Assembly: GCA_003990705.1 (NCBI GenBank)
Contig: AP018318.1
Location: 1,553,501 to 1,617,500 of the forward strand
From: Nostoc sp. HK-01
GTDB taxonomy: Bacteria > Cyanobacteriota > Cyanobacteriia > Cyanobacteriales > Nostocaceae
Direction of reading: 5' to 3'
Length of the DNA: 64,000 nt
Made by a program: the position numbers and the translations under genes
Notes under the pieces: generated by a model
Database searches by the model: none
What the model was told of the DNA's origin: nothing
Seen by the model: only the letters and a program-made list of their open reading frames with translations
Shown: positions 44,529-54,294 of the stretch, one piece after another
Numbering within the stretch: position 1 is the stretch's first letter
Layout of the letters: every line of letters begins with the position of its first letter

Positions 44529-45128
44529 ATGAAATCTCTACACCGTCCCGATTTATATGGCTGGTCTACTTTCAATCCTGCAAGAAATATTGATTTCAAT
44601 GGGATTGCCTGGATTCGTCCAGATGGCAATATATTGATTGACCCAGTAGCTCTATCAAACCACGACTGGAATCACCTGGAATCGCTCGGTGGTGTGGACT
44701 GGATTATACTGACAAACTCTGAACATATCCGGGCTGCAAAAGAAATTGCGGTGCAAACTTATGCTAAAGTGGCAGGCCCAGCAGCAGAAAAAGAGTATTT
44801 CCCCATAATGTGCGATCGCTGGTTGTCTGATGGTGATGAGTTTGTCCCTGGGTTAAAGACGATGGAACTCCAAGGTTCCAAAACTCCCGGCGAACTAGCA
44901 CTGTTGCTCGAAGATACTACCTTAATTACAGGGGATTTGATCCGAGCGCATAAAGCGGGGACTTTAACTATTTTGGCAAAAGAAAAATTACTTGATCCAC
45001 AAGCGGCGATCGCTTCTGTACACAGGCTGGCACAATTGAGTAATGTGGAAACAGTCTTAGTGGGAGATGGCTGGTCGGTGTTTCGAGATGGACACCTGCG
45101 TTTAAAAGAATTAGCGGCAACATTATGA
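44529..45128 (+). CDS. MBL-fold-like protein with degenerate metal site
   Basis: 199-residue protein with the shape of a metallo-beta-lactamase fold: strands I-L-I-D-P-V-A, W-I-I-L-T-N-S-E-H-I-R-A-A-K, then E-L-A-L-L-L-E-D-T-T-L-I-T-G-D-L-I. In active members the second motif reads H-x-H-x-D-H. Here it reads N-S-E-H-I-R, so most zinc ligands are gone; the later G-D and G-D-G-W aspartates remain. It may be a non-catalytic or differently metallated relative. It lies 63 bases upstream of truB on the same strand, possibly in one transcript. Confidence 0.7.
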   Translation: MKSLHRPDLYGWSTFNPARNIDFNGIAWIRPDGNILIDPVALSNHDWNHLESLGGVDWIILTNSEHIRAAKEIAVQTYAKVAGPAAEKEYFPIMCDRWLSDGDEFVPGLKTMELQGSKTPGELALLLEDTTLITGDLIRAHKAGTLTILAKEKLLDPQAAIASVHRLAQLSNVETVLVGDGWSVFRDGHLRLKELAATL

Positions 45129-45191
45129 TATGTCTGTTGGGACAAAATTCTGTCAAAAGTAACCCGATAGGAAGCATCAAAAAATATTACT

Positions 45192-46070
45192 GTGCAAGGT
45201 TTTCTTAACTTAAACAAACCATTTGACTGGACTTCTCACGACTGTGTAGCGCGGGTACGCAAACTCCTGCGCCTCAAACGGGTAGGACACGCGGGAACTT
45301 TAGATCCCGCTGCGACTGGGGTATTACCAATTGCGCTGGGTAAAGCCACAAGATTATTGCAGTATCTCCCCGGAGACAAAGCTTACAAAGCGACTATTCG
45401 TTTTGGTGTGCGTACCACAACTGATGATTTGCAAGGTGAAATTATCACTTCACAACCTTGTACTAATTTGAGTTTGGCTGAAATAGAAACTGCACTCACA
45501 CAATTTGTTGGGAAGATTGAACAAATACCGCCAATTTATAGTGCAATTCAAGTTGAAGGAAAACGTTTGTATGATTTGGCGCGTCAAGGTGAAACTGTCG
45601 AAGTTCCAGCACGTACCGTTGAAGTTTTTCAGATAAATATTTTAGATTGGCGAGAAGGAGATTTTCCTGAATTAGATGTAGCGATCGCCTGTGGTAGTGG
45701 TACATATATTAGAGCGATCGCTCGTGATTTAGGCGCAGCCTTTAACACTGGCGGAACTCTCGCCGCTTTAACTCGTACCCAAAGCAGTGGTTTTGATTTA
45801 ACTAATAGTCTCTCTCTAACTGATTTAGAAGCACAGTTGCAAGCTGGGACATTTCAACCAATTCTTCCTGATGTAGCCTTACAACATTTACCCACTGTGA
45901 CTTTACCTCCAGAATTCACCCGCAAATGGTGTCAAGGGCAGAAAGTGGCGATTAATTCTCATATTTCTGGACTTGTACGCGTATATGAAGATGAAACGCG
46001 ATTTTTAGGAATTGGACAATCACAAGATGAAATATTAATTCCTCAAATGGTATTTGAACCAATTTCTTAA
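45192..46070 (+). CDS. truB: tRNA pseudouridine(55) synthase
   Basis: 292-residue TruB. The catalytic aspartate is D38 in [14 protein letters not shown]. The N-terminal [10 protein letters not shown] segment and the later Y-D-L-A-R-Q-G-E motif are typical. It makes pseudouridine 55 in the T-loop of tRNAs. The start is a GTG at 45192, chosen because the protein then begins [10 protein letters not shown] as in homologues. There is no clear ribosome binding site; it may be translated with the MBL-like gene upstream. Confidence 0.95.
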   Translation: MQGFLNLNKPFDWTSHDCVARVRKLLRLKRVGHAGTLDPAATGVLPIALGKATRLLQYLPGDKAYKATIRFGVRTTTDDLQGEIITSQPCTNLSLAEIETALTQFVGKIEQIPPIYSAIQVEGKRLYDLARQGETVEVPARTVEVFQINILDWREGDFPELDVAIACGSGTYIRAIARDLGAAFNTGGTLAALTRTQSSGFDLTNSLSLTDLEAQLQAGTFQPILPDVALQHLPTVTLPPEFTRKWCQGQKVAINSHISGLVRVYEDETRFLGIGQSQDEILIPQMVFEPIS

Positions 46071-46148
46071 TTTCTCAATTAAGCTTGGTGTTCTAAAATA
46101 ATCAGCTAGTGTTTCAGTGTATTTCATCTCACGAGACTGGAGAGCAAT

Positions 46149-46568
46149 ATGTCAGACAAACATCAAGGGAAAGGAAATTGCTTGTGTGGAGCAGTGAAAA
46201 TTTTTGTCTCCACAGTGAATAAAAACATTGGCGGATGTCATTGCCAAATATGTAGAAGATGGGGAGGTGGCCCCTTATTGGTAGTAGAGTGCGGAAGTGA
46301 TGTTTCTTTTGAAGGTCAAGAAAATATCGCGGTATTTGGTTCTTCCCAATGGCTGGAACGTGGCTTTTGCAATCAATGTGGCACTCACCTATTTTGTAGA
46401 TTGAAAGAAACAAGTGAGTACTTTATCCCTGTTGGCATATTTGAGCAGCCAAAAGATTTTATTTTCGATCATCAAATATTTATTGATGAAAAGCCTGCTT
46501 ATTATGACTTTACCAATGAAACAAATAATATGACTGGAGAAGAGTTTTTTGCTCAGTTTCGTCCATAA
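46149..46568 (+). CDS. GFA-family zinc protein
   Basis: 139-residue protein with the cysteine pattern of glutathione-dependent formaldehyde-activating (GFA) proteins: C-L-C-G-A-V-K, G-C-H-C-Q-I-C-R-R-W and C-N-Q-C-G-T-H-L-F-C. These bind two zinc ions. True Gfa condenses formaldehyde with glutathione, but many family members have unknown roles, so no symbol is given. It converges on the DnaJ-like gene with only 6 bases between stops. Confidence 0.9.
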   Translation: MSDKHQGKGNCLCGAVKIFVSTVNKNIGGCHCQICRRWGGGPLLVVECGSDVSFEGQENIAVFGSSQWLERGFCNQCGTHLFCRLKETSEYFIPVGIFEQPKDFIFDHQIFIDEKPAYYDFTNETNNMTGEEFFAQFRP

Positions 46569-46574
46569 CAAATT

Positions 46575-47258
46575 TCAAAAAGCCTCTTCTATTTTCTGAA
46601 AATCTCGTTGCACTTCATTCCACAAAGCTTTGTTATGGGGGTCAGTTTTTAGGGCTTTTTTGAGATAAATTCTGGCTTTGAGGACTTGATTATCATTAAT
46701 GAGCGCTCGTCCCCAAATTTGATAAGCGATCGCTAACCATTGGCGTACTTCCGCATCTTTGGGTAAACGGTCAGCTAAAGCTTCCGCAAGGGCGATCGCT
46801 TGGGGAAATCTTTTGGCTTTTAAAAATCTTTGTAATTGCTCATAAGTCTTCCACTTCAGCCGTTGTTCAATTTCTCCAATATTCGCTGGCGGTGACTGTG
46901 GTTTTTCTGTGGTGACTGTAGTTTTGGGTGCAGTTTCTTGACGAGTCGCCTTTGGTTCTTCGCGCCTAGAAACGAATGTTTCAGTGACGACTGTAGTTTT
47001 AGGCGTTGCTTTTGGTTCCTCGCGCCTAGGCGTGAACGACTGACTTGACGGCTGTTCGACTGTTTCCTCTGGCGGTACTACCGTTAAGAGCAGCCTATAA
47101 GCTTCTGTCAAGGCAATAAACTTATCTTTAGCTTTTTTGTCATCAGGGTTGATATCGGGATGATATTGCTGCGCCAGCCGTCTGTAAGACGTTTTGATTT
47201 CGGCAAAAGAGGCTCCCGACCTTAAACCCAATAAACGGTAGCAATCTCCTAGATCCAT
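46575..47258 (-). CDS. J-domain protein with C-terminal TPR-like part
   Basis: 227-residue protein. Residues 1-65 are a J domain with H33-P-D35 in Q-Y-H-P-D-I-N, which stimulates Hsp70 (DnaK) ATPase. A Thr/Glu/Pro linker with two near-identical R-R-E-E-P-K-A-T segments and a third related start follows, coming from small repeats in the DNA. Residues 150-225 are helical and TPR-like (A-I-A-L-A-E-A-L-A-D-R-L-P-K, L-I-N-D-N-Q-V-L-K-A-R-I-Y-L-K-K-A). No zinc fingers, so it is a class C DnaJ. The client is unknown. Confidence 0.88.
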   Translation of the reverse strand: MDLGDCYRLLGLRSGASFAEIKTSYRRLAQQYHPDINPDDKKAKDKFIALTEAYRLLLTVVPPEETVEQPSSQSFTPRREEPKATPKTTVVTETFVSRREEPKATRQETAPKTTVTTEKPQSPPANIGEIEQRLKWKTYEQLQRFLKAKRFPQAIALAEALADRLPKDAEVRQWLAIAYQIWGRALINDNQVLKARIYLKKALKTDPHNKALWNEVQRDFQKIEEAF

Positions 47259-47455
47259 TTCGAGATATCAGCTATCTAATATACAGCTATCAGCCTTCTG
47301 CTTTGAGCATAAGGTTTTAATGATAAACAATAATTTTCTAATTTATAGTTCAAACTAGACAGTTTTGGGAAAGTAAAAAGGTAAAAGTAAAAAAGCAAAA
47401 GATTTAAGAACACTTAATTTCTTTTGACTTTTGCCCTTTACCTTTTTACTTTGTT

Positions 47456-48049
47456 CTAGATTCGCTCTTCAATCACACGGTCAATCAATCCGTATTCTTT
47501 AGCTTCTTGGGCGGACATAAAGAAGTCACGATCCATGTCTTTCTCAATCTTGGCCAAGGTTTGACCAGTATTTTGAGCGTAAATGTTATTGAGTTGATGG
47601 CGAATCCGCAGAATTTCTCTGGCTTCGATTTCGATGTCGGTGGCTTGTCCACGGGTTCCACCAGAAGGTTGGTGAATCATAATCCGGGAATGGGGTAATG
47701 CCAACCGCTTGCCTTTAGTACCAGCAGTTAACAAGAAAGAACCCATTGACGCAGCTAGACCAACGCAAATGGTGACAACATCAGATTTGATGTGTTGCAT
47801 CGTATCATAAATTGCCAAACCCGATGTGACCATCCCACCCGGAGAATTGATATACAGATAGATATCTTTACCTGGGTCTTCCGAATCCAGATACAGCATC
47901 ACGGCGATGATTTGGTTAGCAATTTCATCATCAACATCACGCCCCAAGAAAATAATCCGTTCCCGGTAAAGGCGATCGTAGATGCTAATCCAATCTGTAT
48001 ACTGACCTCCGGGCATCCGGTAAGGAACTTTAGGAACGCCTATAGGCAT
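47456..48049 (-). CDS. clpP: Clp protease catalytic subunit ClpP3-like
   Basis: 197-residue ClpP with an intact triad: S101 in G-L-A-A-S-M-G-S, H126 in I-M-I-H-Q-P and D175 in D-M-D-R-D-F-F. It lies 102 bases downstream of clpR on the same strand. In Synechococcus and other cyanobacteria ClpP3 and ClpR form a mixed essential core that works with ClpC; the paired gene order here fits. It is distinct from the clpP at 27215. Confidence 0.93.
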   Translation of the reverse strand: MPIGVPKVPYRMPGGQYTDWISIYDRLYRERIIFLGRDVDDEIANQIIAVMLYLDSEDPGKDIYLYINSPGGMVTSGLAIYDTMQHIKSDVVTICVGLAASMGSFLLTAGTKGKRLALPHSRIMIHQPSGGTRGQATDIEIEAREILRIRHQLNNIYAQNTGQTLAKIEKDMDRDFFMSAQEAKEYGLIDRVIEERI

Positions 48050-48151
48050 TTTTTTGACTCCGTTTGTGATTTAGTAATTATTTAAAGGAAGAGGAAACAG
48101 GAAATTTGATTTTTTCTACCTCCTGCCTCCTGCCTCCTGCCTTCTGCCTTT

Positions 48152-48814
48152 TTAAAGGACACTAGCGGGCAGTGGTGGATTAGCGAGTTCTTCTTTTTCA
48201 AACACCCGGTCAATTAAACCGTATTCCTTAGCTTGGTAGGCATTCATGTAGAAGAGACGATCCATATCTTTGGTGATTTTTTCTCCGGTCTGTCCGGTGG
48301 TACGAGTCAAAATTTCCACCAATGATGCCTTGTTTGCCAGAACTTCCTTCGCCCGAATTTGAATATCCGTAGCTTGACCTTGGGCGTAGCTCTTGGGCTG
48401 GTGCAAGATAATACTAGCGTTGGGTAAGCTGGCGCGGCAACCTTTGGTACCAGCACTTAGTAGCATTGCTGCCATACCCATTGCCGAACCAATACAAATG
48501 GTGTGGATGGGTGGCTTAATGTATTTCATGGTGTCAAAAATGGCGAAGGCTTCAGTTTCAAAGCCAACGGGGTCGCCACTATAACCGGAAGTGCCGGTGG
48601 AGTTGATATAGATTTTAATAGGCTTATCGGGATCGTCTGACTGCAAATACAATAGTTGAGCGACGATCAATTCTGTGACAGCAGGTACCAGTGGCATTCC
48701 CAGATAGACAATTCGCTCTTTTAAAAGAAGGGAGGGTAAATCTGGCGGCGGTGTCCGGTAGAAGTTATCGCCGTAGTATGGGGCTTGAACAGCCTTGATG
48801 GGGGAAATGTCCAT
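48152..48814 (-). CDS. clpR: ClpR, inactive ClpP-like subunit
   Basis: 220-residue ClpP homologue that lacks two catalytic residues. The serine position is Gly113 in I-G-S-A-M-G-M-A, and the aspartate position is Leu187 in D-M-D-R-L-F. The histidine H138 is kept. It also has the ClpR-type insertion after Y-I-N-S-T-G-T-S-G-Y. In cyanobacteria and plastids ClpR forms mixed rings with a catalytic ClpP; clpP3 follows directly. The N-terminus M-D-I-S-P-I-K-A-V-Q is conserved in family members as I recall. Confidence 0.93.
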   Translation of the reverse strand: MDISPIKAVQAPYYGDNFYRTPPPDLPSLLLKERIVYLGMPLVPAVTELIVAQLLYLQSDDPDKPIKIYINSTGTSGYSGDPVGFETEAFAIFDTMKYIKPPIHTICIGSAMGMAAMLLSAGTKGCRASLPNASIILHQPKSYAQGQATDIQIRAKEVLANKASLVEILTRTTGQTGEKITKDMDRLFYMNAYQAKEYGLIDRVFEKEELANPPLPASVL

Positions 48815-49185
48815 AGCAACTGATCGCCTGAAATTATGCCGTTAACTGTAATACATCCTAGCGCGATGCCAGCTAGAGTCAGGTGCGGTTTCCTCGCTAA
48901 TGGGCGAAATAGCTGGCATCTGCTCAAGCTAGGCTTCTAAGATATTGTGAATATATTAATCTATCTGCGCGGGATCAGTTTTCCGTAGCGCTGCTCTGAC
49001 GATTTGAAGTTATTTATTAATATGGTGAGAATTCGAGATTCAGGAGTCAGGAGTCACAATAGTGAGAACAGTCAATGCTCAACTGACCAATGATCTGGAA
49101 TTTTTTCTAAATTCTGTCTTCTGGCTTTTGAGTGCTGGATTCTAACTAAATTATTGTATATATCCTGAATTAGGAATTTTGGGTT
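48815..49185. other. Intergenic region between divergent genes
   Basis: About 370 bases without a gene, between clpR (minus) and the first vWA gene (plus). It contains an AGGAGTCAGGAGTCA short repeat near 49041 and should hold both promoters. Nothing else is recognised. Confidence 0.4.
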
Positions 49186-50442
49186 ATGAAGGTCAATTTG
49201 CAGCCTACCCTGAATGATGTGAATGTTGACGCGAATCAAACCAGTAGTCAACGTCAGTTGTCTGTTTCTGTATCTGCGATCGCAGATACTCAAGACCGCA
49301 ATCTACCGATTAATTTATGTTTAATTCTCGACCATAGCGGTTCGATGAATGGTAGACCGCTAGAAACTGTGAAAAAAGCCGCTAATTTGTTGGTTGACAG
49401 ACTTAAACCCAGCGATCGCCTGAGTGTGGTAGTCTTCGATCATCGAGCAACTGTCTTGATCCCAAATCAATCTGTAGAAGACCCAGAACAAATCAAAAAG
49501 CAAATTAACCGCTTATCTGCTGATGGTGGAACGGCAATTGATGAGGGTTTGCGTTTGGCGATTGAAGAATTAGCCAAGGGTAAAAAAGACAGAATTTCTC
49601 AAGCTTTTTTGTTAACTGATGGGGAAAATGAACACGGTGACAATAATCGCTGCTTTAAATTTGCTCAGTTAGCTGCTGGTTATAACCTGACTTTGAATAC
49701 TTTGGGCTTTGGTGACAATTGGAACCAAGATGTTTTAGAAAGAATTGCTGATGCCGGTTTAGGGACTTTATCTTATATTCAAAAACCCGATCAAGCCATT
49801 AATGAGTTTGGGCGTTTATTCAGCCGTCTACAAACTGTCGGCTTGACCAATGCTTATCTGTTATTTTCTTTAATGCCTAATGTTCGATTAGCAGAACTTA
49901 AGCCTGTTGCCCAAGTTTACCCAGATACCATTGAACTTCCCCTGCAACAAGAAGCTGATGGACGCTTTGCTATCCGCTTGGGCGATTTAATGAAAGACGT
50001 AGAGCGAGTAATTTTAGCTAATATTTATCTGGGACAGTTACCTGAAGGTAAACAAGCGATCGCAAATGTCCAAATTCGCTACGATGACCCTGCTCAAAAT
50101 CAAACTGGGTTATTTACTACCAATCTCCCCGTGTACGGAAATGTTACCAGGGCTTACCAACCAAATATTAATCCCCAGGTGCAGCAATCTATTTTGGCTT
50201 TAGCTAAGTATCGTCAAACCCAACTTGCAGAAGCAAAATTGCAACAAGGCGATCGCGCCGGGGCTGCAACTATGCTGCAAACTGCTGCCAAAACTGCTTT
50301 GCAAATGGGAGATACAGGTGCAGCTACAGTATTGCAAACTTCTGCCACCCAATTACAATCGGGAGGAGATTTAAGCGAAAGCGATCGCAAGAAAACTCGC
50401 ATTGTCTCCAAAACTGTGTTGCAAGATATCCCACCGCAATGA
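49186..50442 (+). CDS. vWA-domain protein (tandem copy 1)
   Basis: 418-residue protein with a von Willebrand factor A domain at about residues 40-220. The metal-ion-dependent adhesion site D49-H-S51-G-S53 is intact, as are the threonine in G-G-T-A-I-D-E-G and the aspartate in L-L-T-D-G-E-N. The C-terminal 180 residues form a beta-rich part followed by a helical tail (L-A-K-Y-R-Q-T-Q-L-A-E-A-K-L-Q-Q). No signal peptide, so probably cytoplasmic. Its stop overlaps the ATG of the next vWA gene by ATGA, so the two are translated together. Cyanobacterial vWA proteins of this type have no settled function. Confidence 0.9.
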   Translation: MKVNLQPTLNDVNVDANQTSSQRQLSVSVSAIADTQDRNLPINLCLILDHSGSMNGRPLETVKKAANLLVDRLKPSDRLSVVVFDHRATVLIPNQSVEDPEQIKKQINRLSADGGTAIDEGLRLAIEELAKGKKDRISQAFLLTDGENEHGDNNRCFKFAQLAAGYNLTLNTLGFGDNWNQDVLERIADAGLGTLSYIQKPDQAINEFGRLFSRLQTVGLTNAYLLFSLMPNVRLAELKPVAQVYPDTIELPLQQEADGRFAIRLGDLMKDVERVILANIYLGQLPEGKQAIANVQIRYDDPAQNQTGLFTTNLPVYGNVTRAYQPNINPQVQQSILALAKYRQTQLAEAKLQQGDRAGAATMLQTAAKTALQMGDTGAATVLQTSATQLQSGGDLSESDRKKTRIVSKTVLQDIPPQ

Positions 50443-51722
50443 AAGTTCAATTGCTCTATTCGCTCAATGATCGTAACGTTGACATGAATCAAGTTAGCAG
50501 TCAACGTCAATTAGCAATTTCGATTTCTGCAATCCCAGATCAGTTTGAGGAGCGTTTACCGCTAAATTTATGCCTAATTTTGGATAAAAGCGGTTCAATG
50601 CACGGCAAACCGATGCAAACTGTCATTACAGCAGTAGAGCAATTATTAGATAGATTACAGCCTGGCGATCGCATCTCGATTGTGGCTTTTTCTGGTTCTG
50701 CGGAAGTGATTGTACCCAATCAAGTAATTCAAGACCCCAGCACGATTAAATTGCTGTTAAAAAGCAAACTCAGCGCCAGTGGTGGGACAGCCATTGCAGA
50801 AGGTTTGCAGTTGGGAATCACAGAACTGATGCAAGGTGCTAAAGGCGCTGTTTCCCAGGCTTTTCTCCTCACCGATGGACATGGTGAAAGCAGTTTGCGA
50901 CTGTGGAAATGGGAAATCGGTACAGATGACAATAAGCGATGTTTAGAACTGGCGCAAAAGGCAGCTAAAATCAATCTCACCATCAACACTCTGGGATTTG
51001 GCAATAACTGGAACCAAGATTTACTTGAAAAAATTGCCGATGCTGGCGGTGGGAATTTGGCTTACATTGAGCATCCCGAACAAGTTGTCGAGCAATTTAG
51101 CCGTTTGTTTAGTCGGATTAGATCAATAGGGCTAACAAATGCTTATTTGCAGTTTTCACTTGTACCCCATGTCCGACTTGCAGAACTCAAACCCATCGCC
51201 CAAGTTTCTCCAGACACAATTGAGTTACCAGCGCAGCTAGAAACTGATGGCGGCTTTGCTGTGCGTTTAGGCGATTTAATGCAGGATGTAGAACGCGTAG
51301 TTTTGGTGAATCTTTATTTAGGGCGATTACCAGAAGCAGAACAAGTAATTGGACAGATGCAAATTCGTTACGATGACCCAGCATTAAACCAAGAAGGCTT
51401 AATCTCCCCTAATGTAACGATATTTGCCAACGTCGTCAGAACATATCAACCTGACCTCAATCCCCAGGTACAGCAGTCAATTTTGACATTAGCCAAATAT
51501 CGCCAAACTCAGTTAGCAGAGATGAAATTACAACAGGGCGATCGCCTTGGTGCTGCAACAATGTTACAAACCGCGGCTAAAACTGCTTTACAAATTGGCG
51601 ATACAAACGCAGCCAATGTTCTGCAAACATCCGCAACTCGTCTGCAATCTGGTGAACAACTCTCTTCGTCTGAACTTAAAAAGACGCGAATTGTATCCAA
51701 GACAACTTTACAAAATTTATGA
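50439..51722 (+). CDS. vWA-domain protein (tandem copy 2)
   Basis: 427-residue paralogue of the preceding protein, alike along its full length, including the N-terminus (M-K-V-x-L) and the end (K-K-T-R-I-V-S-K-T). The MIDAS is D49-K-S51-G-S53. It carries an insertion after L-L-T-D-G-H-G-E (S-S-L-R-L-W-K-W-E) that copy 1 lacks. The start overlaps copy 1 by 4 bases, which argues for a 1:1 product ratio and perhaps a heteromer. Function unknown. Confidence 0.9.
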   Translation: MKVQLLYSLNDRNVDMNQVSSQRQLAISISAIPDQFEERLPLNLCLILDKSGSMHGKPMQTVITAVEQLLDRLQPGDRISIVAFSGSAEVIVPNQVIQDPSTIKLLLKSKLSASGGTAIAEGLQLGITELMQGAKGAVSQAFLLTDGHGESSLRLWKWEIGTDDNKRCLELAQKAAKINLTINTLGFGNNWNQDLLEKIADAGGGNLAYIEHPEQVVEQFSRLFSRIRSIGLTNAYLQFSLVPHVRLAELKPIAQVSPDTIELPAQLETDGGFAVRLGDLMQDVERVVLVNLYLGRLPEAEQVIGQMQIRYDDPALNQEGLISPNVTIFANVVRTYQPDLNPQVQQSILTLAKYRQTQLAEMKLQQGDRLGAATMLQTAAKTALQIGDTNAANVLQTSATRLQSGEQLSSSELKKTRIVSKTTLQNL

Positions 51723-52074
51723 TTTGTGTACAAGCTACCTAATTCTGCCATACATAATTTACTTTTGAAATTTATCTGACATTTTTAAGCTATTTTTAAT
51801 AATTCTGTTACTAAATGTTGTTATGTTTAGTGACAAGAGGGATAAAAAGCTTAGGAGATAAGCTTTTTAGATTGTTACGTCATATTACCTCAGCAAAGTT
51901 TACCTCCTATAAAATAATCTTTGCTCAGAGATTATTTTACAAAAATTTACTCAGAGAATACCTATATTGTATAAAAAGCAAAAATAACCAGTCTTTACTC
52001 TTATCTTAACCAGAAAGTTAAATAATAATAAAGAAAGTCTAACAAAGCATATTTATAAGGTATAGGAAAATTCA
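51723..52074. other. Intergenic region, no gene seen
   Basis: About 350 AT-rich bases between two plus-strand genes. One 64-codon frame (51815-52009) is basic and has no motif or good start; not called. No clear terminator. Confidence 0.35.
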
Positions 52075-52947
52075 ATGCTAATTAACAAACGTCAACGCTA
52101 TTTACTAGGACTTGTACTTGCAACTACCTTGAGTGCAAACATCCAATCTGCAAGCGCTCTCAATACAGAGCCAGTAGGTGACTTACAAGGTAGTGCTTTT
52201 TTGTACACATCAATAGGCTCTATTTTTACACCTTTAGCACCTACTAAGTTACATCTTTTCAATAGCAACCAATATGAAGCAAATACTCCCTTGATGAGCA
52301 TAAGTCAAAATACTCATCCAACCGCTGCTTTTCCTAACTATGATGGTGGATTATTCCAGGTAGCAGATTCTATGACCGAAGCAATGGAAGAAGCGATCGT
52401 TGGTTTTACTATTAGTAAATATGACAAAAATTCAATGGCTGCTGATAAAGTTTTTGTGAGTAGCCAGCATGAAAGTGCAATGATGGTTGTCAGTATTACA
52501 TCTCAAGCAAGTACTCCTATATCTGAAGAACACCAACCAAAAAAAATACCACATTCACCAGAGCAAAATCGGCGTTATCAACCTAATTCTCAATATGTCA
52601 GACGCGGTACTCTTGTCAGCACTAATTACAACGCTATTAGTATGTTGCGGACGATGGAAGATTTACAGAACATCGCTTACTTAGGGATGAACGAGGTTCA
52701 TACTGAACCAATATCAGATGCTTTAACCAGAGAACTAAAGCTAACAACTCATATAGCTTTTGTACCAGATGACTCCTGTGTTAACTTGGCAGATGTCAAA
52801 CTCCCAACAACTTGCCAAAACAAAAATGTAGATAAGATGGTAGTTACTATGCCGATGATTCAGGATAAAACCTGGTCAGCACAGATGAATAAAGACTTTC
52901 ATTTTTGGCAGAATATGAATGTTTCTAGCGAAGTAGCAAGTAAATAA
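52075..52947 (+). CDS. Exported hypothetical protein
   Basis: 290-residue protein with a signal peptide (basic start, hydrophobic core to about residue 22, likely cleavage after S-A-S-A). The mature part is polar and Ser/Thr/Asn-rich without a known motif. It has only two cysteines (S-C-V-N and T-C-Q-N near residues 240-265), perhaps a disulfide. RBS AAGGTATAGG-like. It is alone. I do not recognise it. Confidence 0.55.
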   Translation: MLINKRQRYLLGLVLATTLSANIQSASALNTEPVGDLQGSAFLYTSIGSIFTPLAPTKLHLFNSNQYEANTPLMSISQNTHPTAAFPNYDGGLFQVADSMTEAMEEAIVGFTISKYDKNSMAADKVFVSSQHESAMMVVSITSQASTPISEEHQPKKIPHSPEQNRRYQPNSQYVRRGTLVSTNYNAISMLRTMEDLQNIAYLGMNEVHTEPISDALTRELKLTTHIAFVPDDSCVNLADVKLPTTCQNKNVDKMVVTMPMIQDKTWSAQMNKDFHFWQNMNVSSEVASK

Positions 52948-53399
52948 ACTGTTGGAAATATTATTTACAAAGCTGATGAAGTGTGTGAGTGAGACTATGC
53001 AAAACATTGCAACTTCAAATCAAACTTAATTTCTGCACAAATAAAACATTTGCTGATAGTTATTTTCTTCTTGGTGGGGTAAAAGGAGAAAGCTATTCAG
53101 CTTATTAATCAACTAAAAATTGAAGAATATTGGCAAATTATTGCAGCAGGTAGGTAGAATGCTTTTATGCCGTATTCTGAAGTAATCACAAATAACAATG
53201 TAGGCAAAGATTACGTTCAATTATGCGAGATTGAGCAGATATCACCAATAGCCAAGCTAAATAAATTCAGCAAATCAAATTTTTGATGACAGGAAGAAGA
53301 TAAAACATAAATTTTATCTGGCGGGGTTTTTCTGTCACAAATTATTTAAAATTTCTGAAGAGTATGTTTTAGTGTTACCAATCACTTATTTGATTAATA
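52948..53399. other. Intergenic region upstream of the urease genes
   Basis: About 450 bases. A short ATG-started frame at 53167 (about 38 codons) is not convincing. I looked for an NtcA site (GTA-N8-TAC) near the ureD start and found none with exact spacing. The ureD promoter should lie here. Confidence 0.4.
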
Positions 53400-54272
53400 A
53401 TGATTGATAACCTACAAACAGCAGTGGCTTGGCATGGCAAACTCAACTTAGTCTACGCCGATCACCTAAATTCCACTCAACTAATTTACAATCATCATCA
53501 AGCACCGCTAAAAGTGCAACGACCGTTTTACCCAGAAGGCGAAAAAGTCTGTCATAGCGTTATTTTACATACAGCCGGGGGAGTTGTGGGCGGCGATCGC
53601 TTATCATCTCATTTTCACCTCCAACCGAACGCCCAAGCTTTAATTACTACAGCCGCAGCCAGTAAAATATACCGTAGTAATGGCTTGCAAGCTAGACAAA
53701 CCATCGATATTCAAATTGATGCGGGTGCTTGTTTAGAATTATTACCGCAAGAAACAATTTTATTTAACGGTGCAGATTATCGCCAAGACTTACGAGTAGA
53801 ATTAGCCACTGGAGCCAGTTTTTTAGGGTGGGAAATTACTCGCTGTGGTCGTAGTGCTAGAGGAGAGAAATTTTTACAAGGAAAATGGCGATCGCATACG
53901 GAAATTTGGCAACAAGGTGTTCCATTATGGATAGACCGTCAATTTTTACCGGGTAGCGCAGAAATCTTTCACAGTCCACATGGTTTATTTGGACAACCCA
54001 TCGTCGGTAGCTTAATTTGGATTAGTCAACCAGTTTCGGCCGAAATTGTCGCCAAAGTCCGTTCTTCCTTCACTCTCCACTCCCTTACTCAGGACTCAGG
54101 ACTCAGGACTCAGCACTCCATCGGCGTGACACAACTAGAACATGGACTTTTGTGTAGATATCGCGGCGCTTCCACATCAGAAGTGAGAAACTGGTTTACG
54201 GCTGTTTGGCAGATATTAAGAACATCTTTTTTGAGTCGTAATATCTGTATACCAAGAGTTTGGCAGATTTAA
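53400..54272 (+). CDS. ureD: Urease accessory protein UreD
   Basis: 290-residue UreD (UreH). Motifs are [16 protein letters not shown] and [10 protein letters not shown], and the later E-T-I-L-F-N-G-A. UreD scaffolds UreF-UreG on apo-urease during nickel insertion. Residues 226-239 or so ([16 protein letters not shown]) come from an in-frame run of heptamer repeats, an insertion likely to form a surface loop. It is the first gene of the urease cluster; ureA starts 22 bases after its stop. Confidence 0.93.
   Translation: MIDNLQTAVAWHGKLNLVYADHLNSTQLIYNHHQAPLKVQRPFYPEGEKVCHSVILHTAGGVVGGDRLSSHFHLQPNAQALITTAAASKIYRSNGLQARQTIDIQIDAGACLELLPQETILFNGADYRQDLRVELATGASFLGWEITRCGRSARGEKFLQGKWRSHTEIWQQGVPLWIDRQFLPGSAEIFHSPHGLFGQPIVGSLIWISQPVSAEIVAKVRSSFTLHSLTQDSGLRTQHSIGVTQLEHGLLCRYRGASTSEVRNWFTAVWQILRTSFLSRNICIPRVWQI
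54087..54114 (+). repeat. Four tandem ACTCAG(G/C) heptamers inside ureD
   Basis: Three copies of ACTCAGG and one of ACTCAGC, with related CACTCCA sequence on both sides. The frame of ureD is kept through the array. The unit matches the array in mobA at 30672. Confidence 0.9.
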
Positions 54273-54294
54273 ACGAAGTACAAAGGATGCAAAG

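Noticed and set aside
53167-53286. Short frame upstream of ureD
   Set aside because: Under 40 codons, no ribosome binding site and no similarity that I recognise.
53340-53399. NtcA site ahead of ureD
   Set aside because: A GTA...TAC pair is present but with 11 instead of 8 bases between.
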